Source: Flavobacterium faecale
GTDB lineage: Bacteria; Bacteroidota; Bacteroidia; Flavobacteriales; Flavobacteriaceae
Reading direction: 5' to 3'
DNA length: 64,000 nt
NCBI RefSeq assembly: GCF_003076455.1
Contig: NZ_CP020918.1
Span: 3,942,001 to 4,006,000 of the forward strand
The notes under the pieces are model-generated. The model was not told where the DNA came from, searched no databases, and saw only the letters and a program-made list of their open reading frames with translations. The position numbers were made by a program, and so were the translations under genes. Position 1 is the stretch's first letter. Every line of letters begins with the position of its first letter. Below, one piece after another: positions 53,385 through 63,800 of this stretch.

Positions 53385-54596
53385 ATGAATATAATTGACA
53401 TTCCAGAATTTATTAAAGGATATATTACTAAAAGACCAAAAAGCTTATTCGCTCTAGATATTGACAAATATAGCGATTTATTGTCTGACAAAATAAAAGG
53501 GAAAAATGTACTTGTAATTGGTGGAGCAGGTACAATAGGTTCCTCGTATATTAAAGCGATTTTGGCTTATGAGCCAGCAAAACTAGTTGTTGTAGATACT
53601 AATGAAAATGGACTAACGGAGTTAACAAGGGATTTAAGAAGTACACCAAATCAATTTGTTCCTGAGGAGTACATTACATACCCTATGAGCTTTGGTGACG
53701 CTGTGTTCGAAAAAATGTTTTTGTCTCACAGCCCATTTCATATCGTGGCAAACTTTGCAGCACATAAACATGTACGCAGTGAAAAAGATCAGTTTTCAAT
53801 TGAAGCAATGATTGAAAACAATGTTTTTAAAGCAAAAGCCTTTTTAGATTTATTACTAAAAAACAAACCAGAACATTTTTTCTGCGTATCAACAGATAAA
53901 GCTGCTAATCCTGTAAACGTTATGGGCGCTTCCAAAAAATTAATGGAAGAAGTAATTATGGCCTATAGTTCAGAAATACAAATTACAACTGCTCGTTTTG
54001 CCAATGTCGCCTTTTCAAACGGTTCCTTGCTGGCGGGTTACATAGAGCGTTTGTTAAAAAAACAACCTATCTCCTGCCCTGCTGATATCAAACGATTTTT
54101 TGTATCACCAGAAGAAAGCGGCCAAATCTGTATGCTAGCTTGTATGCTAGGTCAAAGTGGAGAAATCTTTTTTCCCAAATTAGAAGAAGAAGAACAAGTA
54201 TATTTCAAAACCATAACACAGGATTTTTTCAAAGCATCTAATCGCGAAATAGAAATATGTAATTCTGATCAAGAAGCGCGAGAAAAGTCATTATTATTAT
54301 CAGAATCAGGTCCTTATCCAGTTTATTTCTTTAGTTCAGATACATCAGGTGAAAAGCTATATGAAGAATTTTACACTGATACTGACGAAGTCAATCTACT
54401 ACAATTTGAAAGTTTGGGAGTGATAAAAAATGCTCGAAAACTTGCTGTTGCAGAAATTGAAATGTGCTTAAAGGATTTACAACAACTTATGAATTCGGGC
54501 AATTATGATAAACAAACTATAGTAGAAAACTTAAAAAAATATCTGCCTGATTTTGAGCATATAGAAACAGGTAAAAGTTTAGACCAAAAAATGTAA
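53385..54596 (+). CDS. UDP-N-acetylglucosamine 4,6-dehydratase (PglF/CapD-like, soluble)
   Basis: A 403-residue SDR enzyme. VLVIGGAGTIGSSYIKAIL is the NAD motif. FAAHKHVRSEKDQ and STDKAANPVNVMGASKKLMEE follow; the usual catalytic Tyr is Met in MGASK, as in PglF and CapD. The membrane domain of full-length CapD is absent. It would provide the 4-keto sugar for the aminotransferase upstream. An extended C-terminus (about 290-403) is charged. Confidence 0.88.
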   Translation: MNIIDIPEFIKGYITKRPKSLFALDIDKYSDLLSDKIKGKNVLVIGGAGTIGSSYIKAILAYEPAKLVVVDTNENGLTELTRDLRSTPNQFVPEEYITYPMSFGDAVFEKMFLSHSPFHIVANFAAHKHVRSEKDQFSIEAMIENNVFKAKAFLDLLLKNKPEHFFCVSTDKAANPVNVMGASKKLMEEVIMAYSSEIQITTARFANVAFSNGSLLAGYIERLLKKQPISCPADIKRFFVSPEESGQICMLACMLGQSGEIFFPKLEEEEQVYFKTITQDFFKASNREIEICNSDQEAREKSLLLSESGPYPVYFFSSDTSGEKLYEEFYTDTDEVNLLQFESLGVIKNARKLAVAEIEMCLKDLQQLMNSGNYDKQTIVENLKKYLPDFEHIETGKSLDQKM

Positions 54597-54600
54597 AACT

Positions 54601-55272
54601 ATGTATTTAATATTCAAACGTTTATGCGATATCGCGCTTTCATCCCTTTTAATAATTATTTTTTCTCCATTATTAATACCTATAATTATTGGACTAAAAC
54701 TAACGGGAGAAGGATATGTTTTTTATAAACAAGATCGAGTAGGTTTTAAAAATAAAAGTTTTCCTATCCTCAAATTTGCTACTATGTTGAAAGACAGTCC
54801 AAATATGACAGGTGGAGTTCTTACAACCAAAAAAGATCCTAGAATTACGCCTATGGGTGGTTTTTTACGAAAAAGTAAAATTAATGAATTACCACAATTA
54901 TTTAATATTTTCCTAGGAGACATGAGTTTTGTAGGGCCACGTCCATTAATGGATGTGAGTTTTAAAACATATCCAATAAAGATTCAAAAAGAGATATACA
55001 ACGTTAAGCCTGGTCTTACAGGTATTGGCTCTATAGTTTTTAGAGATGAAGAAAAATTAATAACAGATGCTAAAATTAGAGGAGAAGACATTTGGGATTT
55101 TTACTCAAACAAAATATATCCTTTCAAAGGTGAATTAGAAATTTGGTATCTGTCTCATCATAGTTTTCTCGTTGACTTCAAAATTATGGTGATTACAGCA
55201 TGGGTTATTCTTAACTCAGATAGTCAACTGGTTTATAAGGCATTTAAAACGTTACCAAAAAGAAAATTTTAA
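54601..55272 (+). CDS. Undecaprenyl-phosphate sugar-1-phosphate transferase (PglC-like), copy 2
   Basis: A 223-residue monotopic sugar transferase clearly related to the gene at 50667: a hydrophobic segment near 10-30, FYKQDRVGFKNKSFPILKFATML, NELPQLFNIFLGDMSFVGPRPLM and KPGLTGIGSIVFRDEEKL. The shared FRDEE and YPFKGELEIWYL parts suggest a paralogous pair. It sits between the dehydratase and glmS genes. Confidence 0.92.
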   Translation: MYLIFKRLCDIALSSLLIIIFSPLLIPIIIGLKLTGEGYVFYKQDRVGFKNKSFPILKFATMLKDSPNMTGGVLTTKKDPRITPMGGFLRKSKINELPQLFNIFLGDMSFVGPRPLMDVSFKTYPIKIQKEIYNVKPGLTGIGSIVFRDEEKLITDAKIRGEDIWDFYSNKIYPFKGELEIWYLSHHSFLVDFKIMVITAWVILNSDSQLVYKAFKTLPKRKF

Positions 55273-55289
55273 TTACTAAAAATAAAAAT

Positions 55290-57140
55290 ATGTGTGGAAT
55301 TGTAGGATACATTGGTTTTAGAGAAGCTTATCCCATTGTCATAAAAGGATTAAAACGTTTAGAATATAGAGGCTATGATAGTGCAGGAATACTACTTTAT
55401 GATGGAGCAGATTTAAAAGTTTCTAAAACTAAAGGTAAAGTTGCCGATTTAGAAGAAAAAGCATCAACTAAAATTACTACCAACGGTACTATTGGAATGG
55501 GGCACACACGTTGGGCAACACATGGGGTTCCAAATGATTTAAATTCGCATCCACATGTTTCTAATTCAGGTGATTTAACGATTATTCACAACGGAATTAT
55601 CGAGAATTATGCACCATTAAAGAAAGAATTAATCAACAGAGGATATACTTTTTCATCAGATACTGATTCTGAAGTTTTGATTAATCTTATTGAAGATGTA
55701 CAGAAAAAAGATAAATTAAAATTAGGTAAGGCCGTTCAAGTTGCTCTAAATCAAGTCGTGGGAGCTTATGCCATTTGTGTCTTTGATAAAAAAAAACCAA
55801 ATGAGATTATTGCAGCACGATTAGGTAGTCCGCTTGCAATTGGAGTCGGTGAAGGTGAGTTTTTTATAGCGTCTGATGCTTCACCATTTCTTGAATATAC
55901 TTCAAATGCAATTTATTTAGAAGATGAGCAAATGGCTATTGTTCGTTTGCATAAACCTTTAAAAATAAGAAAAATAAAAGACGATTCATTAGTAGACCCT
56001 TACATACAGGAATTACAAATGAATTTGGAACAAATAGAAAAAGGAGGTTATGATCACTTTATGCTCAAAGAAATATATGAGCAGCCAAGTGTAATCAAAG
56101 ATACTTATAGGGGGAGGCTTCATGTAAACAATGGAATTATCCAAATGGCAGGAATTGAAGATAATCTTGAAAAGTTTCTCAATGCGGAGCGAATTTTAAT
56201 TATTGCTTGTGGAACATCATGGCACGCGGGATTAGTAGCAGAATACATTATAGAAGAATTTGCTAGAATTTCAGTAGAAGTTGAATATGCTTCTGAATTT
56301 AGGTACAGAAATCCAATTATAACTAATAAAGATGTTGTAATTGCTATTTCTCAATCTGGTGAAACTGCAGATACATTGGCTGCAATTAAGCTAGCTAAGG
56401 AAAATGGTGCATTTGTATTTGGAGTTTGTAATGTTGTAGGTTCATCGATTTCAAGAGAAACGCACGCTGGAGCATACACACATGCCGGACCAGAAATTGG
56501 AGTTGCCTCTACAAAAGCATTTACGACACAAATAACTGTTTTAACAATGATTGCACTTCGATTGGCTAAAGCAAAAGGAACAATGTCTAACACAGAATTT
56601 CATACACATTTGCAAGAATTAGAATTGATTCCAGAAAAGGTAACCGAAACATTAGCATTAAGCGAGGTAATAGCCAAAGAGATTGCTGCTATTTACAAAG
56701 AAGTGCCCAATTGCTTGTATCTTGGAAGAGGTTATAACTTCCCCGTAGCCTTAGAGGGAGCATTAAAATTAAAAGAGATATCGTATATCCATGCAGAAGG
56801 GTATCCAGCAGCCGAAATGAAACACGGTCCAATTGCACTCATAGACGAAAAAATGCCTGTGGTTGTTATTGCGCCCAAACAAGGTCACTACGATAAAGTG
56901 GTTAGCAATATTCAAGAAATAAAGTCTAGAAGTGGTAAAATTATCGCAGTAGTATCCAAAGGCGATACTCAAGTAAAAGCACTTGCAGATCATTTTATTG
57001 AAATACCAGAAACTTTAGATGCCTTTACACCTCTGTTAACTACAATACCCTTACAATTATTGTCCTACCACATTGCTGTTATGAGAGGATGCAATGTAGA
57101 CCAACCCCGAAATTTAGCAAAATCGGTTACAGTAGAATAA
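55290..57140 (+). CDS. glmS: Glutamine-fructose-6-phosphate aminotransferase (isomerizing)
   Basis: A 616-residue GlmS, making glucosamine-6-phosphate for UDP-GlcNAc. The N-terminal glutaminase begins with Cys2 in MCGIVGYIG and has GHTRWATHG and HNGIIENY. Two SIS domains follow with ISQSGETADTLA, GVASTKAFTTQ, EGALKLKEISYIHAE and DQPRNLAKSVTVE at the end. Complete. Downstream of the last sugar transferase, it probably supplies amino-sugar precursor to the locus. No glmS ribozyme is expected or seen in this phylum. Confidence 0.95.
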   Translation: MCGIVGYIGFREAYPIVIKGLKRLEYRGYDSAGILLYDGADLKVSKTKGKVADLEEKASTKITTNGTIGMGHTRWATHGVPNDLNSHPHVSNSGDLTIIHNGIIENYAPLKKELINRGYTFSSDTDSEVLINLIEDVQKKDKLKLGKAVQVALNQVVGAYAICVFDKKKPNEIIAARLGSPLAIGVGEGEFFIASDASPFLEYTSNAIYLEDEQMAIVRLHKPLKIRKIKDDSLVDPYIQELQMNLEQIEKGGYDHFMLKEIYEQPSVIKDTYRGRLHVNNGIIQMAGIEDNLEKFLNAERILIIACGTSWHAGLVAEYIIEEFARISVEVEYASEFRYRNPIITNKDVVIAISQSGETADTLAAIKLAKENGAFVFGVCNVVGSSISRETHAGAYTHAGPEIGVASTKAFTTQITVLTMIALRLAKAKGTMSNTEFHTHLQELELIPEKVTETLALSEVIAKEIAAIYKEVPNCLYLGRGYNFPVALEGALKLKEISYIHAEGYPAAEMKHGPIALIDEKMPVVVIAPKQGHYDKVVSNIQEIKSRSGKIIAVVSKGDTQVKALADHFIEIPETLDAFTPLLTTIPLQLLSYHIAVMRGCNVDQPRNLAKSVTVE

Positions 57141-57248
57141 GTATTAATATTTATACTATGGCAACGAAATAAGTCTCAAATAAGAACAAGGTTCCTATAG
57201 TTAAAAGAGCTTTTTATTATCATAAGTTTTATAGTAAGAAAATAGTTT

Positions 57249-57338
57249 TTTGGCTAAACATATCTTTGTGTCTGACCTGTTGGAGTCGATGAGACGCATT
57301 ATCTCACTTCGACTCCGGTGTGGTGGATTTGGCTAAAC
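57249..57338. repeat. Hairpin flanked by an 11-bp direct repeat after glmS
   Basis: TTTGGCTAAAC occurs at 57249-57259 and 57328-57338. Between them, GGAGTCGA (57282-57289) pairs with TCGACTCC apart from a two-base bulge and extends through TGAGA/TCTCA (57290-57294, 57302-57306). The 90-bp unit lies 32 bp before the kinase start. It has no T-run and is not a simple terminator. It could be a small mobile relic or a structured leader. Confidence 0.45.
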
Positions 57339-57369
57339 GCAATACAATTTGCCTATTAAGAGAATATAT

Positions 57370-59679
57370 ATGATAGAATTGGAATCTAAGAAGATAATAG
57401 AGGAACTAAGAATTCAAAATTCAGAACTTATACAGCAAAACAAAGCACTTCAATTTTCCAAAAACTATGCAGAGAAAGATCTAGAGCAATTAAACTTGCT
57501 CTGTGATTTCTCTGTTCTTGGTTATATTATTTTAGGATTGGATAAAAGAATAGTATCCATTAATCATAGTGGTAGTAAAATAATGGGGTTACGTAATGCT
57601 GAATTGGTGAATTTTAAATTTAAATTTAATCAATTTATACCATTGGAGTATCTCCCCACTTTTGATGACTTTTTAAAAAAGGCTGTAGATACAAAAAGTA
57701 AGCAAAATTGTGAAATCGAAATAATAACAAAAGATAATTTGCAAATCTTTGTTCAATTATTTGGCCTGTATCTTGAAAATGAAAATCAATACGCCATATC
57801 AATAAAGAATATTTCCAAAAAAGTAAACTTTAGAAATAAATTGAAAGAAAATATATTTTTTTTTAATGCAACGCAACGATTTGGAGTTATTGGTTCCTAT
57901 AAAATAAACTTCACCACCGATATATGGGAAGTATCTGATGAATTAAAAACTATATTAGGATTAAAAATAGATGATTCTATAAATTTAGAATCTTGGATGT
58001 CTTTGGTTCATCCTGAAGATAAAAAAGATATAGAATTGTATATCTTAGAAAAAATTAAAAATAAAACACCTTGGAATATTGAATATAGAATTATTCGAAG
58101 ATCCGATGGGAAAATAAGGTGGATAAATACTAAAGGAGCGACCATATATTATAAAAAAACAAAGGATTTTTTTTCCTTGGGATTAATGCAAGACATTACA
58201 GTTCGAAAGTCAGCAGCGGAAAAGTATAAAAATATTGAAGTCCATTCTAATAGTATTTTTAAATCTTCAAAAGAAGGAATATTAATTTTGGATGCTTTAA
58301 CTGGACAAATAACAGATGCTAATCCCTCCTTAATCGAAATGATTGGCTATAATTATGTCGAATTAGTCGGAAAAGAGCTTTGGGAAATAGGAGTTTTTAA
58401 AAATATAGCAACTTCTAAAGAAGCTTTTATAAAATTACAAAACAACAAACATATTAGGTTTGATAACATGCCTCTCGAAACTAAAGCAGGCGCATCATTA
58501 GATGTTGAGTTTGTTAGTAATGTATATGTCGTAGGACAAAAAAAATTTATTCTGTGCCTTATCCGTGATATATCTGATAGAAAAAAAATAGAAGAAGCAC
58601 TTACAGTAAGTCGCCAGTTTTATTTTGCAATGTTCGAGAAAAACCAAGCAGTACAGTTACTCATTGATCCTCTTAATGGTAATATTATTGATGCTAATTC
58701 TGCAGCAGCAAAATTTTATGGTTATTCATTAGCACAATTTAAATCAATGAACTTATCTGACATTAGTACCTTTCCTCCAGAACAAGTAATAGAGGAACTA
58801 GGAAAATTTGGATTAGCAGGCCAATCATATTTTCAGTTTATTCATAAGTTAGCTTCGGGTAAAATTTGCGATATTGAAATTTATACTAGTCCAGTACTAA
58901 TTGAAGGTAAACCTTATTTAATATCCACAATTAATAACATAACAAAACGAATACTTAAAAAAGAACGACTAATCCAGTTAAACCATAAATTAAAGGAAGT
59001 GAACGCTTTAAAGTCACAATTTATATCGACGGTATCACATGAGTTTAGAACACCGTTGGCAGGAATACTATCTAGCGTTCAGTTATTAAAAATATACCAT
59101 GATTCTTGGGACGAGGAAAAGAAAGAAAAAAAGTATAAACAAATATTTGACGCTATTCAACAAACAAAATCGTTACTTGATGATGTGTCTTTAATTGATG
59201 AAGCGCAAAATAGTAAATCTTTCTTTAGACCTGAGCATATAGATTTTGTAACTCTATTGAATGATATAATCCAAGAGAATTTAGTTATCTCAGATACCAA
59301 TCATAAGGTAGTTTTAAAAAATAATTTGAATATTAAAAATTATTTCATGGACCCAGTTATGATTCGTCATATTTTTAATAACCTTATTTCAAATTCAATA
59401 AAATATAGTCCGAAAGAAAAACTAATTAATGTAGGTCTTGATAGAATAAACGATACTGAAATTAAAATAACGCTTAAAGACAAAGGAATTGGAATTCCAC
59501 AAAATGAAATTAAATTTTTATTAGAACCTTTTTATCGCGCTTCAAATATTGGTGTAGTTAAAGGAACTGGTTTTGGATTATCCATAGTAAAACGATTTGT
59601 AGAACTTCACAATGGTACCATACTTATTAAGTCAATAATTAACAAAGGAACAACAGTTACCATTACATTACCTTTTTGA
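57370..59679 (+). CDS. Soluble multi-PAS sensor histidine kinase
   Basis: A cytoplasmic kinase of about 769 residues with no membrane segment. A short N-terminal coiled coil (IIEELRIQNSELIQQNKAL) is followed by about four PAS/PAC units (roughly 45-155, 160-280, 285-400 and 405-525; examples are GLDKRIVSINHSGSKIMG, WSIN-like LVHPEDKKDIE, LDALTGQITDANPSLIEM and IDPLNGNIIDANSAAAKFYG). HisKA has SQFISTVSHEFRTPL with His557. HATPase has HIFNNLISNSIKYS, DKGIGIPQNE and GTGFGLSIVKRF. ATG 57370 is preferred over TTG 57349. The response regulator follows 11 bp downstream. Confidence 0.9.
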   Translation: MIELESKKIIEELRIQNSELIQQNKALQFSKNYAEKDLEQLNLLCDFSVLGYIILGLDKRIVSINHSGSKIMGLRNAELVNFKFKFNQFIPLEYLPTFDDFLKKAVDTKSKQNCEIEIITKDNLQIFVQLFGLYLENENQYAISIKNISKKVNFRNKLKENIFFFNATQRFGVIGSYKINFTTDIWEVSDELKTILGLKIDDSINLESWMSLVHPEDKKDIELYILEKIKNKTPWNIEYRIIRRSDGKIRWINTKGATIYYKKTKDFFSLGLMQDITVRKSAAEKYKNIEVHSNSIFKSSKEGILILDALTGQITDANPSLIEMIGYNYVELVGKELWEIGVFKNIATSKEAFIKLQNNKHIRFDNMPLETKAGASLDVEFVSNVYVVGQKKFILCLIRDISDRKKIEEALTVSRQFYFAMFEKNQAVQLLIDPLNGNIIDANSAAAKFYGYSLAQFKSMNLSDISTFPPEQVIEELGKFGLAGQSYFQFIHKLASGKICDIEIYTSPVLIEGKPYLISTINNITKRILKKERLIQLNHKLKEVNALKSQFISTVSHEFRTPLAGILSSVQLLKIYHDSWDEEKKEKKYKQIFDAIQQTKSLLDDVSLIDEAQNSKSFFRPEHIDFVTLLNDIIQENLVISDTNHKVVLKNNLNIKNYFMDPVMIRHIFNNLISNSIKYSPKEKLINVGLDRINDTEIKITLKDKGIGIPQNEIKFLLEPFYRASNIGVVKGTGFGLSIVKRFVELHNGTILIKSIINKGTTVTITLPF

Positions 59680-59690
59680 AAACAAATGAT

Positions 59691-60662
59691 ATGAAAAAAA
59701 TTCTTATCGTTGAAGACGATACCTTGTTAAGAGAAAATATAGCCGAATTTATTGAAGGAGAAAAATTTCAAGTATTTGTAGCTAAGGATGGATTAGAGGG
59801 CATTCAACAAACATTACAGCACCTACCCGATCTGATATTATGTGATATTGAAATGCCTAAAATGAATGGTTATGACTTTTATAAAACAATTAAGCAGATT
59901 AAAGCTACATCCACAATTCCCTTAGTTTTTCTTTCAGCAAAAACTGAAAATGAAGATATTAGAGCAGGAATGCAGTTAGGCGCAGATGATTACATTCTCA
60001 AACCATTTGACTTATTTGATTTATTAAAAGTTATAGAGACGCGGCTTGCGAAATACGAAACGATTCAAAAATATAATGATGAAAAACTGCAGGCGCTAAT
60101 AAAGCATCCTACCTTAGGAATGTTTATTTATCAAGAAGGTAAATTTTTACTATATAACGAAACACTAGCCTCTATATTTGGCTATACAAAAGAAAACTTC
60201 TCAAATATTACTTTTAAAGAGCTATTGGCAGAGGACCGGTTAAGTCAAACAAAAAAAATGACTGAGATAGATCAATATTTAAAAGACATTAATTCTACTA
60301 TTTCTTTGAGATTATCAGCAAATCATAAAAATGAAGGGGAAATCAAAATTGAATTATTTGGAACTACAATTATTTATAATGGTATGCCAAGTATCGTTGG
60401 TAATATAATAAAATTGAATACTATAAAATCTACCATTAGTAATACCAAAGCAACTATTGAATCTAAATTAAGTAAGCGAGAATTGGAGGTCCTTGAATTG
60501 ATCTGTGAAGGGAAATCTAATTTAGAAATGGCAGAACACGTTTTTTTAAGTCAGCGAACAATCGAAACCTACAGAGCAAGATTACTTTCTAAAACAGATA
60601 GTAAAAATAGTGCTGAACTTATTATTTATGCAATAAAGAATAACTTAGTAACATTAGAATAA
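59691..60662 (+). CDS. Response regulator: receiver, PAS and LuxR-type DNA-binding domain
   Basis: A regulator of about 323 residues. Receiver (1-122): MKKILIVEDDTLL, phosphoacceptor Asp52 in LILCDIEMPKMNG and Lys in YILKPFD. A PAS domain (about 140-240) has HPTLGMFIYQEGKFLL and SIFGYTKENF. The C-terminal LuxR helix-turn-helix reads LSKRELEVLELICEGKSNLEMA and SQRTIETYRARLL. The ATG at 59691 fits the receiver start; an in-frame TTG at 59676 would overlap the kinase stop. It is the likely partner of the upstream kinase. The PAS domain between receiver and effector is unusual and may sense a second input. Confidence 0.9.
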   Translation: MKKILIVEDDTLLRENIAEFIEGEKFQVFVAKDGLEGIQQTLQHLPDLILCDIEMPKMNGYDFYKTIKQIKATSTIPLVFLSAKTENEDIRAGMQLGADDYILKPFDLFDLLKVIETRLAKYETIQKYNDEKLQALIKHPTLGMFIYQEGKFLLYNETLASIFGYTKENFSNITFKELLAEDRLSQTKKMTEIDQYLKDINSTISLRLSANHKNEGEIKIELFGTTIIYNGMPSIVGNIIKLNTIKSTISNTKATIESKLSKRELEVLELICEGKSNLEMAEHVFLSQRTIETYRARLLSKTDSKNSAELIIYAIKNNLVTLE

Positions 60663-60841
60663 TCAAACTTCAATTATAAAATCACTTTTCTTAGCTTCCA
60701 TCACAAAAAATTAATTCAACAACTGTATATGTCGGTATAAATACGGACATTTCCCATAGAGTATCTTTTAAAAAAGCGTAAGTATACTGACAATGAATAG
60801 AATATAATAAAGGAAATTTGCCCTTTATTAAATTCTCAATA

Positions 60842-63800
60842 ATGTCATCAAAATTAAACGTTCTTATTTATACTATTTTTTGTACTCTTTTACCAATAGT
60901 GAGTTTTGCACAAATAAATCCTGCACCAATCACTGGTACTACAACTGATTTCCTTTTATTTACTGGAGCTGGAGCCATCACAAACGCAGGAACAACCTCT
61001 ACTTATTTTGGGAGTATCGGTACTAATGCAGGAACTTTAGTAGGATTTGAAAGTTTAATTACACAACCCACAAATTTATATAGTGTTACAAAAGAAACTG
61101 CTCAGTGCGCAGTAGACCTAAATATACTTTACACAGATCTAGCTTCAAGAACAGGTACTAACAGAGTTGGTGTTTATGGTTCTGAAACTTTAGCTCCCGG
61201 GGTCTATACGACCGTTGGAGCAATTAGTGTTGCTACCGATTTGACGTTAGACGGTAATGGTGATCAAAATGCACGTTTTATCATCAAGACGGGAGGAGCA
61301 TTCACCATGGCAGCAACTGCAAAAATTATTTTAACGAATGGTACGCAGGCCAAAAATGTATATTGGGTTATAGCTGGTGCTGCTAGTGTAGCTGCAAATT
61401 GCGAAGCCCGAGGAATATTTATTTGTCTAGGAGGTGCCATAAGTATGGGAGCAAATGCTACTATGCAAGGTAGCGCAATGACCATGGCTGGAGCAATAAC
61501 TACTGTAGATGGAATGCATTTATCCATAGCATCACCTCCTGCATCCAATACTATGGTTTTATTGGGAAACCAAGAGATAACTTCAGGTACAACACCTGCA
61601 GATTTAGTGTTAGCTGGAAATATCAGTCCTGTCATAAAATGGCAAAGCGCATCAAATAGTACTTTTACTAATCCTATAGATATACTCCATTATTCAGAAA
61701 TTCTTTCATTTTCTTGTACTGAAAATATTAATTCTACAACCTTTTACAGAGCTGTTATAGCTGTTGATGGGATTGATACTTATTCTAACAGCATCAAGAT
61801 AACCGTTAATTCTATACCTAATTTAGCAGCTGCAGGTCCGTTTGTTCTTTATTCAGGAGCTGGTGCAATTACTAATACTGGATCTTCTTCTTACCTAAGC
61901 AGTATAGGAACTCAAGTAGGAGCCCTTACTGGGTTTCCAAATCCTACAGACCCTTTACTCCATACTTCTGATCCTTTGACACTTAAAGCTAAAGAAGACT
62001 TACAAGAGTTGTTTACTACTATTAATGCTTACCCTACCACTAATTCTTCACATCCAGTCGCATTTGGATCTAGCGAAATTTTACTTCCAGGTGTTTATTC
62101 AATTGGTGGAGCTGCAACTTTAAGAGGTAAGTTAACGCTCGACGGACAAAATAATATACAATCACTTTTTATTATTAAAATTAACGGCGCATTTGCTTTG
62201 GCTGCCGCTACTGAAATTATATTAATAAATGGAGCTGCAACTGATAGTGTGTTTTGGCTTATCGATGGGGCATTATCACTAGGAGTAAATTCTATAGCAA
62301 ATGGAACTTTTATTTGTAAAGCTGGAGCTATTGCTATTGCTAATAATTGTTTAATTCATGGAAGAATGTTTACTTTGGCTGGTGCAATAACCTTGGCAAA
62401 TAGCAAACTTACTTATGCACCAAGCAATACCTACACAGACTCCACCATCATCACTTCTGGAAATCAATCACTTACACCCAACACCATACCATCAACTCTA
62501 ACTATTACAGGAAATATATATCCAGTAGTAAGATGGGAAAAATCTTCAAATATTCTATTTACAAACCCCACTGTAATACCTAATCCTTTAACAACATTGA
62601 CGGGGTTAGAGATAGGAGCTATTACAGAAATAAACTATTGCCGAGCAGTAATGGAAGATGGAACTATTACAATTTATTCACCCTTGATTACCTTGTCTGT
62701 TTCTGCAATTACTATTCCGGGAATTCTAGAATCTAATCAATTACTGTGTGCAAATTCTCAACCTCATGATTTAGTATTAACTGGTAATACTGGTTCAATA
62801 ACTAAATGGCAAAGCGCCCTGAGTCCAGATTTCTCAACGCCGATAGACATTGTGTCCAGCAATGCAACATTAACAGGGATAGAAATTGGCGCAATAAAAA
62901 CTACAACTTATTTTAGAGCAGTAGTTCAAAACTGTACCTCTTCGATTGCGTACTCAAATATAGTTACACTTGCTGTTACCTCTCTACCTTCTGGAGGAAT
63001 AATCTCATCAAATCAAGATTTTTGCTCGCCCTCTCAACCAAGTACTTTAAATTTATCAGGCAATACAACAACGGTAGTAAAATGGCAAAGTTCCTTAACA
63101 TCAGATTTTTTACTTACAACCGACATCATTAATACAACATCAACTTTAACTGGAAGTTCAATTGGAATTATATCTTCAACAACCTATTTTAGGGCAGTAA
63201 CAAATGACTGTAACTTGTCTTTCATTTATTCTTCTCCAGCCGTAATTACAATTGCAGCTGTCACAATCTGGAATGGAAGCAGTTGGAGTAATGGACTACC
63301 TTCTTTTTCAAATTCAGCTATTTTTAATGGAAATTTCACAGCAAGTGCTGACATACAGTCCTGCAGTATAACTGTAAATAGTGATGTTGCAGTAATTGTT
63401 GATTCAGGCCATAATATTACTTTAAACGGAGGTCTTACAATTGATCCTTCAGGTAGTTTTACACTAAATAATGACGCTAATCTATTGCAACCAGAAGGAG
63501 CCATAAATAATGGAATCATCACAGTAAAAAGAAATAGTGCACCACTCTATCGCTTAGACTCTACTTTATGGTCATCACCTGTTTCAGATCAAAATTTAAA
63601 AGATTTTTCAAATGGAACTTTGACAAATAGATTTTATTTTTATGACAGTACAGCATCTGTGAATGGAGCTTATGCACCAGTATTCAATAACAGTTTTTTT
63701 CCTGAGCAAACAGTAGCTAGCTATAGTTTTGAAACTGGCAAAGGATACCTTATTAGATCTCCCAATACTTTTGCAACATACATTCCCGCAATTTTTCCCG

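Noticed and set aside
57141..57348. GlmS ribozyme or riboswitch near glmS
   Set aside because: The hairpin is downstream of glmS, not in its leader, and that ribozyme is a Gram-positive feature.
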